Notes under the pieces: model-generated
Seen by the model: the letters and a program-made list of their open reading frames with translations, nothing else
Database searches by the model: none
Told to the model about the DNA's origin: nothing
Part shown: piece after piece, positions 1 through 11,871 of the stretch
Numbering within the stretch: position 1 is the stretch's first letter
How the letters are laid out: each line of letters opens with the position of its first letter
Made by a program: the position numbers and the translations under genes
NCBI RefSeq assembly: GCF_000711695.1
Contig: NW_013547017.1
Span: 186,001 to 250,000, forward strand
DNA from: Tilletiaria anomala UBC 951
Taxonomy: Eukaryota > Basidiomycota > Exobasidiomycetes > Georgefischeriales > Tilletiariaceae
Reading direction: 5' to 3'
Length of the DNA stretch: 64,000 bases

Positions 1-797
1 CCTCGTGCCTGGCACTGCATAAAGAGGCGAAGCGCGCCAAAGAAGGGTCGTGTTCCCACTTGTACGGACGTGCAATGGGAACGAATGAATTCTTGCAGCA
101 CCCCGTACCGCGCCCGTCTGTCGGCGGCAGAACGCGGACGTTCGCCGTGATCGGGTAGTTTGGAGGCCGGTATAGCATTTTCGATATCTCGCTCCAGTCG
201 CTCACGGCCCTGTCTTGCTACTTGGGCATGAAAGTCTTGTCGGACTTTAGCTTGTAGACGCATGTAAGTCGGTCGGTGCGTGGGCGGGGCCTTGTTCAGC
301 ATGGATTCCATTGCCAATTTACTCGCCTCATCTTGTTCGAAATAGAACCCGTGGCAGGTAGCAGCAAAGCCTTTCAAATCGACTGGGGTTGGGCTACGAG
401 GAGGAGCAGGAACCATAGAAGTGCCGCTCATCTTAGGCGACCCCATCTTAGGCGACCCGTTAAGCACAGGGCTTTGGGAGGTTCGAGGTAGCGGGGGCAC
501 ATTGTACACCAATTGAGACGGTGGGGGCGAACATGTGCTGCTCGGTCGAAAAGGCGAGCTTCGCCGCTCGATCGAAACAGGGGGCGGCGACGGTGAATGA
601 AGCGATGTTCGGAACTCGAATCCTGTAATGCTTCGGGCTCTGCCATGTTCCCCATCCTGCTTTTCTACTTGATGAGCTTGATTGTCTCCATCTATGGCGT
701 CGTGAAAGAGACCGACGGCACGCTTGGGCTTGGGTGCTGCAAGAAGTGGCGGGGCTGCTGAGGCCGAGCCTCCCGACGCTGTCAAAGGGCCAGACAT
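1..797 (-). CDS. Unidentified protein, 5' part only (runs off the left edge)
   Basis: An open minus-strand frame starts at ATG 797 and stays open for 265 codons to the first base of the window, so only the N-terminal part of the protein is present. Residues 1-125 or so are rich in Pro, Ser and Ala, with a short repeated MGSPKM-like unit, and look disordered. From about residue 130 the composition becomes that of a folded, basic and helical domain: an aromatic FYFEQDE patch is followed by a Gln/Arg-rich helix (LQAKVRQDFHAQVARQGRER) and an FIRSH...FFGALRLF segment. I do not recognise the family. The frame lacks internal stops over 797 bases and its codon use resembles the neighbours, which supports a real gene. 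The ATG is the first in the open frame; an upstream exon cannot be excluded. Confidence 0.6.
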   Translation of the reverse strand, partial: MSGPLTASGGSASAAPPLLAAPKPKRAVGLFHDAIDGDNQAHQVEKQDGEHGRARSITGFEFRTSLHSPSPPPVSIERRSSPFRPSSTCSPPPSQLVYNVPPLPRTSQSPVLNGSPKMGSPKMSGTSMVPAPPRSPTPVDLKGFAATCHGFYFEQDEASKLAMESMLNKAPPTHRPTYMRLQAKVRQDFHAQVARQGRERLERDIENAIPASKLPDHGERPRSAADRRARYGVLQEFIRSHCTSVQVGTRPFFGALRLFMQCQAR

Positions 798-1611
798 GAT
801 TTCCTCGTTGGATCTTCACGTCGGGAATTTTGCTACAGAGTGCTAAGCGTCTTACCGCACCAGAAGAGGTGCAATTCCTCGGAAGTGGAGGACGATGTTG
901 TTTCGATGATTCAGGTGACGACTGCCTATCGGCACGGTGATAAATCTGGCTTCGGGACACGTCGAAACAGCATTCTGTAATCTCTCTGCCGAGGCTCAAG
1001 ATGCGAAGCGGAGGTGGGTCCCCCTATCCTCTAATGTCCAGTGGACATGCATCAATCGCAGCCTGTCCGCCCTTGGCCTGAAATCAGCATATTAAAATCT
1101 TGAAATGTGGTACGAAGGAGATGCACAGACAGGCGACAGCGGATGAAAAGGCGGACTTACAAGATGTTGTCATTAACAAGACTTTTTTTTCGCGGCAGGG
1201 AGAGCATTCCTTTTTACTACCATAACTACAATACAATGTTGAAACATCCCACCATCGTTTAAGCTACTTTTTTCGCAGGGTGTAGCATCGCTATGCTACG
1301 TTTTATTAAAGGAGAGGCTCACGAGTTACCGTCAGATCGGCTTGGGGAGCTTGCTCATGCATTGCAAACAGGGCCTCAAATTCGTTTGTTGGGCACGAAA
1401 AACTTGTCTCGTGCATGCGGTATCCGCATGGCGATGGCCAGACAAGCGGTCATAAGTTGGCTACTTCATCCTCAAGTACATGTCGATGTTGTGCAGAGCC
1501 ATATGTAACTTCCCTACCGGAAAGGCGGGCGGAGAGAGAAAGTCAACGGTCTGCCCAGCACCAGGTCATGTGTTGGAGCCCCTGCCTTGCCGGTTTAAGC
1601 ACCGCTACGAC
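798..1611. other. Intergenic, no gene seen
   Basis: This is the upstream flank of the left-edge gene and the downstream flank of the P450 remnant. It holds only short frames with no recognisable protein and no RNA gene that I can see. T-rich runs lie near 1181-1275. Confidence 0.5.
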
Positions 1612-3470
1612 TCATGCTTTGAAAGGTAGAGTGTGTGAGTTGGCAACCCTGTTGAAAGCCAGAGTGTCCACATCTTCGACGTCTCCGTCTGGCGCACGGA
1701 ATCGCAAAGCCCAACGCAGGATGGAGCAGTTGATGAAGATGGATCAATTGGCGACATTGAGGCTGACGCAGATTCTGTGACCAAAGTCGAACTGAATATT
1801 ACCGCGCGTTGAGAACCACGGCCTTGTACCGTCTGACCATCATCGCTTAACAAGCGTCCAGGTTTGAAGATGTGCGGCTCAAGGGAGATGTACCCATGGT
1901 ACCCTATGAAATGATGTCTTTTTGAGAGCAACTAGTCCTTATGCAGGATGTCTTTGGCGATGCCATGAAGAACGCCACCCCTCCGAAATCAGGCATCTCC
2001 GGTTGACCTCTTGACACAATGCATTGACATAAGGTGGGACCGATCCGAGAACGTCGGCAGCCGATTAGTGCCGACAACTGCGTCGAGCTCAACCTGCGCC
2101 TTTTCCATTGCGTGTAAGTGTTTGATCATCGCCATGACATAGATACTCAGCGCGCTTTAAGAGGTAACTGAGCTGCGGAAGATATATGTACGGCGGCGCA
2201 TTGACCAGCTGTAGCTATTTCTCAATCGTTGGGCAGTGATGCTGCCAACGGTACTCACCCTGCCCCAACAAGGCTCCCTGCGACATAACAAGCCTCCTCA
2301 TCAGACAGACGGTATTCTTCCCGTCGCTCTTGCAGCTGGCTGATGGAGCACGGCTATGCTTCCTTGCGCCTCACATGGTCTCGCGCATCGCGATAGACCT
2401 CGAGGAAAGTCGCGAGCTCTTTGCAATGCAGCCTCCTGCCTTCTCTTCCAGGAATTGATGAAAGTCCGAATGTACTGCAAAACTAGCGTGAGACCGAGGA
2501 GCGAAGCGGAAGGACTGATCCTGCAGCTGAGGCTTCTCGGACACTCATTTACCACCACGACAAGCGGATCGTCGATACGGCACACTGGATGATCGCAAAT
2601 GATGCTAATAATGGTCCTTGCTGCGTAACGCTCAAAGGGTTTGTTCGATTGTCGGGGTCTCGACCAATATCGAAAGGGGCGAAACGAACCTTCGGCATTT
2701 GATCGGTTCGTAGCGACTTGATGCTTGATTGTTAGATGCTTCATACACGACCTTGCGATACTTTCGCTAACGTTCATTGTCCTAGAATGAGCGTACACTT
2801 GCCAGGAGGTCGCCGACCATGATCAGGTAAGGCCGAGCAGCTGTTGCACCGCTGTGCTTGTCCAAGATCGCACAAGCGGATGACGCCTTGGTGCACATCA
2901 AAGCAGCCACCAATTCTGTTGCAGTATGTACCGATATCGCTATTAGGAGCTTCGCCGTATTCCGGCAGCTTGCGCCAGGAGTGCTGCCGCGGAACGAGGT
3001 GCCAGGCTAGCATCATGAAGGCGGACTCGGAGGAAGACGAGAGGAAGTGCTGCACACAGGAGATAGATGGAGTCCCGCTTGCAAAAGGCGTGACCGACGG
3101 CCGAAGAACTAGATTCAGTCAGCTTGCCCCGTCCAGGCAATACGCTGACGAGAAAAGGCAGGGCTCAAACGTCAGCGCTTTGTTCCATGATCTCGCATAT
3201 ATATGCATGCAACCTGATATCTTCATTCTTGAAAGCACCTGTCGAGTTGAAAGTAAGGAGTGGTCGACACTTTTGGAAAGACATGTTTTTGTGTCTTGAG
3301 CAGTGCAGTGTGCGAGACAGCCCGCCCAGCGAGAAACCCATGTGCCATATGGGTAGGCGTCCGTGACATCCGAGATGTTGGGGGATGATGACCACATAAG
3401 AAAGGTACTCGTTGCACGCGGCGATTCTTTTCTATTGCCTGTAGAGAGCAGTCTGGCCCATGTAACACTC
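1612..3470 (-). pseudogene. Cytochrome P450 pseudogene
   Basis: Pieces of a microsomal-type fungal P450 can be read in order on the minus strand, in changing frames. The N-terminal region lies near 3470-3120. A helix-C/D-like piece (FERYAARTIISII) and a WKRRQEAALQRARDFP piece lie within 2798-2301. A helix J/K piece, AQVELDAVVG followed by NRLPTFSDR, lies near 2130-2040; the conserved PYVNALCQEV continues it but needs a frame change. An FKPGRLLSDDG segment lies near 1870. The heme loop FDFGHRIC (1769-1792) still satisfies FxxGxRxC, and a C-terminal RAPDGDVEDVDT segment ends near 1612. Frame changes and in-frame stops, for example just after the heme loop, occur throughout, and plain introns do not explain all of them. 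The order and spacing match the fungal family related to O-methylsterigmatocystin oxidoreductases. This is a decayed host gene; residual expression cannot be judged from sequence. Confidence 0.75.
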
Positions 3471-3694
3471 ACTCCAGCGGTCCAGCCTCCCCACTGCCAT
3501 TTTCGTAGCTCATTGGCTCCTCAATACGCCGTCATCTCCAGGACTCTCGTCAAGTACTTGAGCCAACAAACCACGTACGAAGATCAGGTGAGTTCGGTGA
3601 ACAAATGAGATTTCTCCTTCAATTCCGCTTGAAGGAATGCTTGCTATGCGATGTATGAGTTATTGATCTATATCAACCAGAGGTTCTGTACAAC

Positions 3695-6625
3695 CTAAAG
3701 CCCCAATGCGAGCATGATGACCACGCCGATCGTTCCAATGATAGCCGTGCATAGGACGGACGCCAGCACGCCCGACTTGATGAAATCCTTGACGGTCAAA
3801 TACCGTTCTCCGACCGAGTCTTCCTGCGACGAAGCGGTCATGTTCGGGAAGCCTGAGACTGGCAAGCCCATAGCGGCCGAGGCAGCGAGCGTGGTGGCCA
3901 TGATCAGCAGACGCGGGTGCGGCGTGCTTAGACTGTCGCCGACTTGAGCTGCGATCGGCACTAGCAGCACTGCGGCGATGGTGTGAGACTACACAGATGG
4001 GCGTTAGCACCGAGCCCTCAAATCCTGAGATGGTAGCAATACTCACGATAAAGGTAGCAATGACCAACGAAACGACCAGTAAGCTTGCAAGCACTTGCCA
4101 GAGAGGCAGATTCTTGACGAGCCCTTGAATCACTGCAGATGCGAATGTGTCATTTCAGCCCAATGTGCATCGGAAGAATGTGAGGTCTTGCAGGTGTTCA
4201 GCGCACCTTCATCAAGACTCTCCAGCAAACCGCTGGAGGTGACAGCCTTGCCAAGGGCGATGCCACCCATGGCGAGGAAGAGAACAGTGTGTAAGAAATT
4301 GTTAAAGTCCTCCTTACTCAGAATGCCGGTGCCGAAAAACATAATGATGGGGACTGAACGTGACCGGTCAGAGTGTCAGCGACTCTGCACATGGCAGGTT
4401 TAATACGAAAGACGCTTACTGATCGCAGCGACGCCCATATCGCCGAGCACCCGCTCCAGCTTCTTTTCGAAACACCACAATAGGATAGTAGCGACAGTGA
4501 CGCCCGAAATAAAGTATTGCAATCCGGAGAACGAGTCGTTCGACTCGGAGATGCGCCGAATGCTGACGCCTCTGCCGGAACCATACACCCACAGAAGGAC
4601 GACCCAGATCACGAGGAGTGAGCATCCGGAGACCGGGATCGTGATCGCGAACCACTGCAGCCAGCCAACCGACTCATCCATGTACTGCAACGCGATCAAG
4701 TTCTGCGGCGATGCGATTGGCGACGTCTGACCGCCGATGTTAGATGCGAGCGCGATACCCATGATCAACGCAGACGCATAGGTGCTCTTCGGCGGTAGCG
4801 TGCGCAGAATCGGCTGAATGAGCGAGTACATGAGCACAGGCGCCGCAACGTTGGAGATCCACATGCTCGCAAAGCACGCGACAGCCATGTGAGCGAGAAG
4901 AACCATCGAAGGTCGGGTGCCAGCCATGCGCAAGACCTTGATGGCGAGGATCTTATCGATGCCGTACTTAGAGAGCGCAGCGGCAAGGGTGAAGCCGCCG
5001 AGAAGGAGACACATGTTGGGCGCGAACATCTGCAGAAAGATCCACTTGGCGGTCTCGCTGGCCGTCATGCGTCGATCCTCGATGTCGTCCGTCCTAGCAA
5101 CTTGGAGCGTGACGACCAGCAATGGAACCATAAAGGACGTGACAAAAAGCGGAATTACCTCCGTCGCCCAGAGGATGGTGCAAAAGACGAGCAAAGCCAA
5201 GCAATTCTGCTCCTCAATCCTTCCGAACAAGCGAAGACTCGGCGCCTTGAGGAGCAGGACAAGGGCGGCAAAAGCACCAACTAGCTGCAAGGTCGGGAGA
5301 CCGAGCCACGAGGGAAGCGTGACGCCGCACAGCTTGGTCGGCCTCTCAGGCTTGCCTCCAGGGCCCATCTTGCCCGCACCCATGACGCTACGTTCGAGCG
5401 TGGCGCCTTGAGCCCTGCGTTCGATGCCGATCATCTCGCGCCAGACAGTGTTGCGTTGCCAGACGACCTGTTCGCGTAAGTGCGTCTTCAGCTGCTGCAA
5501 TGCTAGCGCTGCATCGCCGCCCGTGACGACTTTGGCGTAGCACGCGACGATGCGGTTGATCTTGTTGGTCTGCTGCGCCTGCGTCGCTCTGCGAAATGGA
5601 TACTGCTGGCCGACGACATCCTCCAAGTAGCGGTCTTTGAGCGAGCTGCTGGTGATTTTGTCATACTTTTTCAAGATCTTCTTCATGCCGGTCTGGTTGA
5701 GCGTAACGAACTGTTGCAGCTCGGAAAGCGCAACAAAGATCTCGGTGATGCGTCGCTTGAACGTGATGCGTACGTCGATCGCATAGTCGTTGTCCGCCGT
5801 CCAAATGTTAATCGACTTGGCTTCTCCGAGTGCGCTGGAGGTGGTTTCCGAATCTGAGCGCAAGCGGGACGAGCTCTGCTGTTGGTCCCCTCCTCCGAAG
5901 AGACCTACCGAGTGCTTGCGAGCGGGCCGAGGGCGGAAGAAATTCCAGCGAGGGTTAGGTTGCCAGCTGCTGGCGGAATTCGAGCGTCGTCTACTGAGAG
6001 TTCCGGTTGACAACCCTTCACCGAGAACGTCCCCTCCTTCGACGCCACCTCGACGCGTCACGCTCTGGCGGGGCTCGGAATCGCTGTTGTGTATCTGCCT
6101 CTGCCATCTACTAGCTTCGTTGTACTGTGCTGGATCTTTGACAACTGCATCCAGCGAAGTGCGGCGCCACCGTGAGCCCTTCTGCATCATCCCTCCCTGC
6201 ACAATGGCCGCGGACGGATCAACGTCGTCGTCGGCGTCATCATCGTCGCTTAAGTCGTATTCACTTTCTAGCACCATCTCCTCGTTCTCGGCCCTCTCCA
6301 GGTCCTCTTCGATCCTTGCAACATCTGCATAAATCTGCTTCTCTTTGCTCTCGTAAAACTGAACGATTTTGCGCAGCTCCTTGTCGAGCAACGGTAGAAA
6401 GATGGGGTCCGTGTCTGAACGCTGCTCGCCGCTGAGCAACGCTGCTGATTCGTTCTCAATGTCATCTCGAAGATCTCGGTAGGTGCCCAAGCCGCCGGCT
6501 GGAGTTTGCCCATCCACGGCATCTTTCTCCAAGTTGTAGATAGACTTTTTAAGGTTCGAGTAGGCAATGTACTTGTCCGCCCAATCTGGCACGCTGTTGA
6601 ATTGAAGACTATGGGAGAACTTCAT
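3695..6625 (-). CDS. SPX-domain low-affinity phosphate transporter (Pho87/Pho90/Pho91 type)
   Basis: Model: complement(join(3695..3988, 4047..4132, 4207..4353, 4420..6625)), 910 aa; all three introns have GT-AG ends and keep phase. The start is ATG 6625, where the canonical SPX opening MKFSHSLQFNSVPDWADKYI begins; the frame is open further upstream, but only this ATG fits the family. Residues 1 to about 330 form the SPX domain, which binds inositol pyrophosphates in known members, interrupted by an acidic, Ser-rich insert. From about residue 420 a multi-pass SLC13/DASS transporter follows, with the signature SNIGGQTSPIASPQN and the conserved FFGTGILSKEDFNNFL stretch rebuilt across introns. 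The last exon holds the paired motif GLPVSGFPN. The expected role is phosphate import, or export from the vacuole, gated by SPX. Localisation (plasma membrane Pho87/90 versus vacuole Pho91) cannot be decided here. Confidence 0.93.
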
Positions 6626-7876
6626 GTTGCCGTCTCTTGCCTTCTTTCCTGTAGCTTCCGAGTAGCTTCTAGCAGGCGAGCGACTTAGTGTCGTGCCCTG
6701 TGCCTTGGCCGCTTCAAGGACCGATGAGGGTTCCCGACTGGCTCGACCAAACTCGGCTAACTCGAACTCTTCCGTCGTTGATGTTGAGTCGGACGTTGTC
6801 CGACCGCCACCAACGAGTCGAGCGGGAATAGTGGCAGCGAGGGGCAGAGGCGGAGAGAGCAGAGCTTCATCCACCTTTGCCTGCTGTCTATACCAGAGCG
6901 ATGAAGGGGAGTGAAATTGCAGATGTGTCGGTAGCGGGTGGTCGCCGATAAGGCGCTGGCCGGCTGCCTGTTTGGCTCGATTTCTTGACTTGGAGGGCTG
7001 GAGATCGTCCAGGAGTCGCACTTGCGCCTCGTACCTCTATCTATAGAATGAAAAGAAAGTATATTGGCGTCGAAGACAATCTTATGATAATGAATGGTGC
7101 GAGTGTGGAGAAGAGGAGGTTGGCTTCCTGGAGACGCGGGTGCGAGTGGCCGGCGAGGTGCATAGAAAGTCTCTCTGCCGTCGCTCTGAGACTTTCCTGT
7201 CTCCACGCAGCGCGGTGACAGTCTTCTGGCTCCTACCCAGGTCCACGCCGCTTTGGCGTTCCTATGCAATCTGCGGCTGAGGCACTGCCGCTGTCAGTCA
7301 GCCAAAAGGCTTCCAAATGTGTCACGTGAGAGAACTGTTTGTTTCTATGTCACTCCAACAATCGGGCTCTGATCTCTGGCCGATCGGGGAGGATGTTCAC
7401 GTCGAGTCTCAATAAGTTAACGCACAGAGAGACGCGTACGCACCGGGTCTGACTTCAGAGGAAAGAGCGGCACGATTGAAGCATCACTCGCGTTCAACTT
7501 ATGATACTGAGCCTTTGCGAGAGTTCTCTGGACAGTCCGGTCTGGTCTGGCCTGGCCTGCACGCTGGCCACGCTACCCGTCACTGGCTTCTCTCGGTCGA
7601 ACGACACGCAAAAGTAATTGGATTGAGCCCTGCAGCAGCGGGTGCCATGCAAATTGCAATCCAGGGGCTGCCGTTTGCTAAAGCCGTGCGCTTTCATTGG
7701 CCCTCATCGTGGACGTGTGTCACAGGCCACAGGCCCACTGCGCTGGTCGAGCAGGCGGCCCTCACCAGCATCCATAATACCCACCGCTTGTGGACATGGT
7801 AGTGTGTCACGCCTACTAGTGAAAACATAATCACGCTTGAAACCACCACCTTGTGCGAATACGCAAAGAGAACAAG
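6626..7876. other. Divergent intergenic region between the SPX transporter and hus1
   Basis: This is a probable shared upstream region for two divergent genes. It contains a CACGTG core at 7324-7329, the kind of E-box that Pho4-like bHLH factors bind, about 700 bases upstream of the transporter start. That functional reading is inference. No gene was recognised. Confidence 0.4.
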
Positions 7877-9320
7877 ATGCGTTTTCGGACGGGCATCGAG
7901 GCCATCTCAACGCTGCTGAAAGTGTTTCGTGCGTGCAGCATTCTCCACCGCTGGGGAAGGCTCGAACGATCGATGGATGTTGCAAGCTGAATGCAGTCGC
8001 TCACACAGAATCCGTAAACAAGATCAGCACGCACTGCATACTCAACCTTTCGCCCGACGAAGTCCGCATTATCTGCACGGGCGAGTCGGACGGCGTGCAA
8101 ATATGGACGTGAGCACATGTAATGGCACGGCTCTGATCGTACCGTGACGCTCAGCTTGCACGCTTTTCGATGCTTGTAGGACTCTCACCAAGGTGTGCAA
8201 GCGCCCAACTTTTCAGGGAATGTCCCAATTTAGTGATTGATCTCGCTTTGTCTGCCTTTGGTAGGACCAATTCTTCAAGGATTATCGGGTCGAGTCGAAG
8301 TACAAAAATATCATCAATCTGGAGATTTCGACAGAAATGCTTATCTCGGTGCTCAAAAGCGCTCAAGACACATCGGACGTCACTATGCGACTCGCAAAAC
8401 GTGGTAGCGACCCATTGCTCTCATTTGCAATCGTCTCCATGGTGAGTGTATGCACGGGAAACCACGCAAGCACATCCATTTGTACAGCTTGGCTCTGACC
8501 ACGCACGCTCCTGCTCTTCAAATCACAGAGCCACACGGGTGCAAAGATGGAAATCGAACATGAAGTCCTCATCAAGCTCATCAAGCCGCCAGACTGGGAG
8601 CAAATTCGCGAGCCACACTGTCCTGAGCCAGATGTAGGTTCCCCGCAGAACATTCCTTCTGCCTGCCGCTATGTGTTTGGCCGCTGACATTGAACGCTTT
8701 CATTCTGAATCTGCAAGGTCCACATTGTACTACCTCGACTGCTGAAGATGCGCACAGTCGCAGAGCGCATGTCGCGCATGTCTTTCCAGATAACATTTTC
8801 CGCCAACCTCGAAGGTGCCTTGACATTGGGCATCACTTCCGATGAGGTCAACGTCGAGACGACGTGGAGAGGGCTAAGCCATCCTGAATTTCGAAGTGAG
8901 TGGCTTTCCGAATCGAACCCTCTGTGATCTGGCGCCGACCGCGCTTTCCTGCTCTACTTGTGCGCGACACAAAGCCGATGAGAACGATGGGGACGCCAAG
9001 GGTGCACCCCAAAGAGGCAAGCAACAGGGCGAATTCCGCAGCGTGACGCTCGAGATGCGGTCCTTTCTTCGGTTCCTGTCCAGCTACAATGTCGAGACGT
9101 CCACCATAGCGTGCATATGCGTCGACCACTGTGCGATCTTCTATGTCTACATTGGCGACCAACAGCATCCTGGCGGAGTTATGACTGTAAGATGTTTCGG
9201 CAGCCTTTGCACCGAGCAATTGAATGCATACACGGTGGAGGGGAGGGAGAGAGCTGACAAACGCCTGTGTCACGTGTCCCTTGGCAGTTCTTCATTCCTG
9301 GCTTGATAAGTGACACGTGA
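7877..9320 (+). CDS. hus1: Checkpoint clamp subunit Hus1 (9-1-1 complex)
   Basis: Model: join(7877..7928, 8009..8108, 8180..8192, 8265..8441, 8529..8633, 8718..8895, 8975..9186, 9288..9320), 289 aa, close to the human protein (280). Hus1 pairs with Rad9 and Rad1 in the PCNA-like ring loaded at damaged DNA to activate ATR/Mec1 signalling. The protein opens MRFRTGIEAIST as Hus1 proteins do, followed by CILNLSPDEVRII, a QIW segment, ISTEMLISVLKSAQ, and the late motif MRSFLRFLSSYNV, and ends FFIPGLISDT, matching the family's Y/F-FIP tail. Exon 3 is only 13 bases; without it the frame breaks, and with it the seven residues between the conserved Trp and the FF pair match human spacing. All eight exons have GT-AG borders and keep phase. 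Confidence 0.93.
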
Positions 9321-11702
9321 GCACCCCAAGCGTGTGCCTGCCGCAGTCTCTCTATCTTCGGTGAGGGAGACCTGTTAGACATTCGCAAGGAGCGCTCCAC
9401 TCTAGCACCTTCGCAAGGCAACATTTTCAAAATGCATATTTGCAAGGATCCATGGACGATTCCATGACCCCCTCCCCCCGGCCTTCTGTAGCCTAAATTG
9501 ATGCATTTGCTCTGTGTGCGCTTACTTCGTTTCTGGTTATTTTGGCTTCGATGTATGCCAATGGAGATAAGAGCGAAGGTACATTTGCCCATAGCAGTAG
9601 GTATGTACGCGACTCCAAAGCCTCACGCCGACTCAGCCGGCTGCCTGAAGCCCAGCCACGCGCATCCCTGGTTCTCGGCTTCAGAAACTTAGCGATGTGG
9701 TTCTTTTGTGTACCGGTGTACGCCTGGCCGACGGTTGAAGGAGGCGAGCAAGTTGGCGAATAGTTTTTAAGTGTTTGTTGGCCCAGCAGACCATTCGATA
9801 CCTCGGCTACATGTGTACCAGCCCAATCGAATGCCATCTCGGCGGTTGGCGGAGCCGTCGGAGGTTCAGTACAGTCGCCAGAACTTACAAGTCCAGAAGA
9901 CCTAGAGGCGTTGAGGCATGAGGCGTGAGGCGCGAATAGTAATCAGGGAGTAAACTCTTGTGATCAGTGAGCTGTGAGTATGTAAGTAGGGAGCAGTGAA
10001 TTTTCGTCGCTGCCTGCATATCCGTGGTAGCTGGCTAAGCCACGTGAAGCATGCCGAAAGCGTGAAGACAAGCAGACATACGTAGTAGAAGAGAAGGCCC
10101 GCTTTCGAGGGTGCTCTGGACCGGCGGTTTGGCGCCATTCTCGTCGCACTTCCGACAGGTGGCTCCGAACGCAGACAGGCTGGTTTAAAACTCCTCCATA
10201 ATCGTCGCAGCATACACCGGCCACAGAAGGGTCACAGGAGCATTTGGAAAAGGGCTGTATCTGCCGGCTGGACAATTTTTCATAGTGTATTTTTGTTCGG
10301 CAGCTTCAAACGCTGATGGCGAGCCATTTAGTTTCAGGTAAAGTTGCGGGGATACTGTTGGTCACAGGGGATCGTGCTTAACCGCGCAGCCCGCCGACCT
10401 AGCATCAAAACGCCAGGACCTCTGAAGTAACTAGCTACATACAATGTGTGCGTATTGTGCTGTCATCCCAGCCTGCTTGTTCGCATCCGCTTCCAACAAC
10501 ACCCTTCCATAGACCGCCGGAAGAGCAGCACCTCCGACGGGTCATAGCCGGCGAGAGGAGAGTGACATGACTACTGTCGTGTTTACTCACCCTGCCGCCA
10601 TAGTGTGCCGCAGTGCAACTATCTGGAGTGGGATGCGCATTTGTGATTCACCGTCCCGCTCCGACTCCAACTACAACGAGAGAGAGGGGCCTCGCAAGAA
10701 TTGACTCCAATCAAGATCGTTCGGCCACCAAAATCGCGGGTATCCGAGCTGCGCTGGCCTGGAGGCCGCACTTTTGCCTGCCGCGGCCCTCCGATATAGT
10801 GCAAGTGGAAGGCGGCACGGGACCACTTCCCAATTAGCATATTTAGGGTCCGCTCCTGTCAAATGAGGAATGCGCGCTAAAGCAACCCAAAAAAAGAAAC
10901 TAACTGAAGGGAAGGAGGGAAAAAGAAAAAAGAAAAAAAGAGATTACTTACAACCCTTCTCTCCTGCAATCAGCTTTCACAACACAGCGGTCGTCCTCTG
11001 GCGTGCATTTTATGGAGCGAAACGGTTTGCTCGCCATCACGCCTCGAGTCAATTTCAAGACCTGTCAAAAGAGACCGCAGAACCGTACAGGGCCCGTAGA
11101 GCACGGCTCATGTGGGTGTACAAATTCGTTGCTTGTTTGCGTTTTGCCCATTGGGCTTTTTTGTACAGCGGTGTCAGCGTAGTGGCGCTTGACTGTCGAC
11201 AATGCTCACCCACTGTTTTTGGAAGTCCTTGATGATGGCCCTTCCCCACGCACTCCGATCATACCTCTGTCCACATTCCGTCCTCCCCAGCGACAGGCGT
11301 ACCAGTCCATAAAGCAGTGCGTGGGAAGGCAGAAAGTAAGACCTGCGGCCGTTCTGCTTGTCATAGGCAAGCCTGTTGTCCCTTGCCCGCAGAGCCCCCA
11401 GCCCGCTTCCTGCCTGCGATGATGGCAATATGCATTGCCATGATGCAACAGTGATGCAACTAACCCTTAAAGAACCGCAGGCTGGGCTCTTATTACTTGT
11501 ATCTTTTGCACGCTATGCCGCAGCGCGGGGTTAGGTTGGGGCTTGCAATCGGTCAGTGTGCGTCCCGTGCTTGTCTCCATGACGAAGACTTGTTTCGTTT
11601 GCGATTCTAACTCCCCTTCCACACCCCAGTTCAAACACTCGTTGCCGTGGGGCCGTAAACTCAAGTTTTTCTTCACTGCCGCGGGTTGAGTTCGTCCCAC
11701 TG
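9321..11702. other. Long intergenic stretch, no gene seen
   Basis: About 2.4 kb separates hus1 from the acetate-channel promoter. Frames here are short, overlap on both strands and show no family I know. A purine-rich run (A/G only, with long A tracts) lies near 10886-10945. The stretch may be a long regulatory region for the acetate channel, whose relatives are strongly controlled by carbon source, but no specific site stands out. Confidence 0.4.
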
Positions 11703-11710
11703 TATATAAG
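11703..11710 (+). promoter_or_regulatory. TATA box upstream of the acetate channel
   Basis: TATATAAG lies 162 bases before the ATG of the acetate-channel gene. It is followed by a C/T-rich leader typical of strongly expressed fungal genes. Confidence 0.55.
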
Positions 11711-11871
11711 GCTGTTCATCGTCTGTGCCACAACCTCCTAACACATCCTCCTTCCATGCCCTTCCGCACGCTCCCTCTCGATTTCAACACGCAACAACCG
11801 CTCACCTTGTGTGTCCAAACTCTCTTATTTGTTTGTCCCCAACCTCACTTTCCAAATTAACGTCAGTCAAC

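Noticed and set aside
4889-5411. Plus-strand frames opposite the phosphate transporter
   Set aside because: They are antisense to conserved membrane helices and show no motif.
7541-7550. Motif TCTGGTCTGG, also seen inverted near 19549-19564 and in part near 24875
   Set aside because: Short, low complexity and in only three places; not enough to call a regulatory element.
10886-10945. Purine-rich tract considered as a replication origin or polyadenylation trap
   Set aside because: No consensus exists that I could test; listed only as composition.
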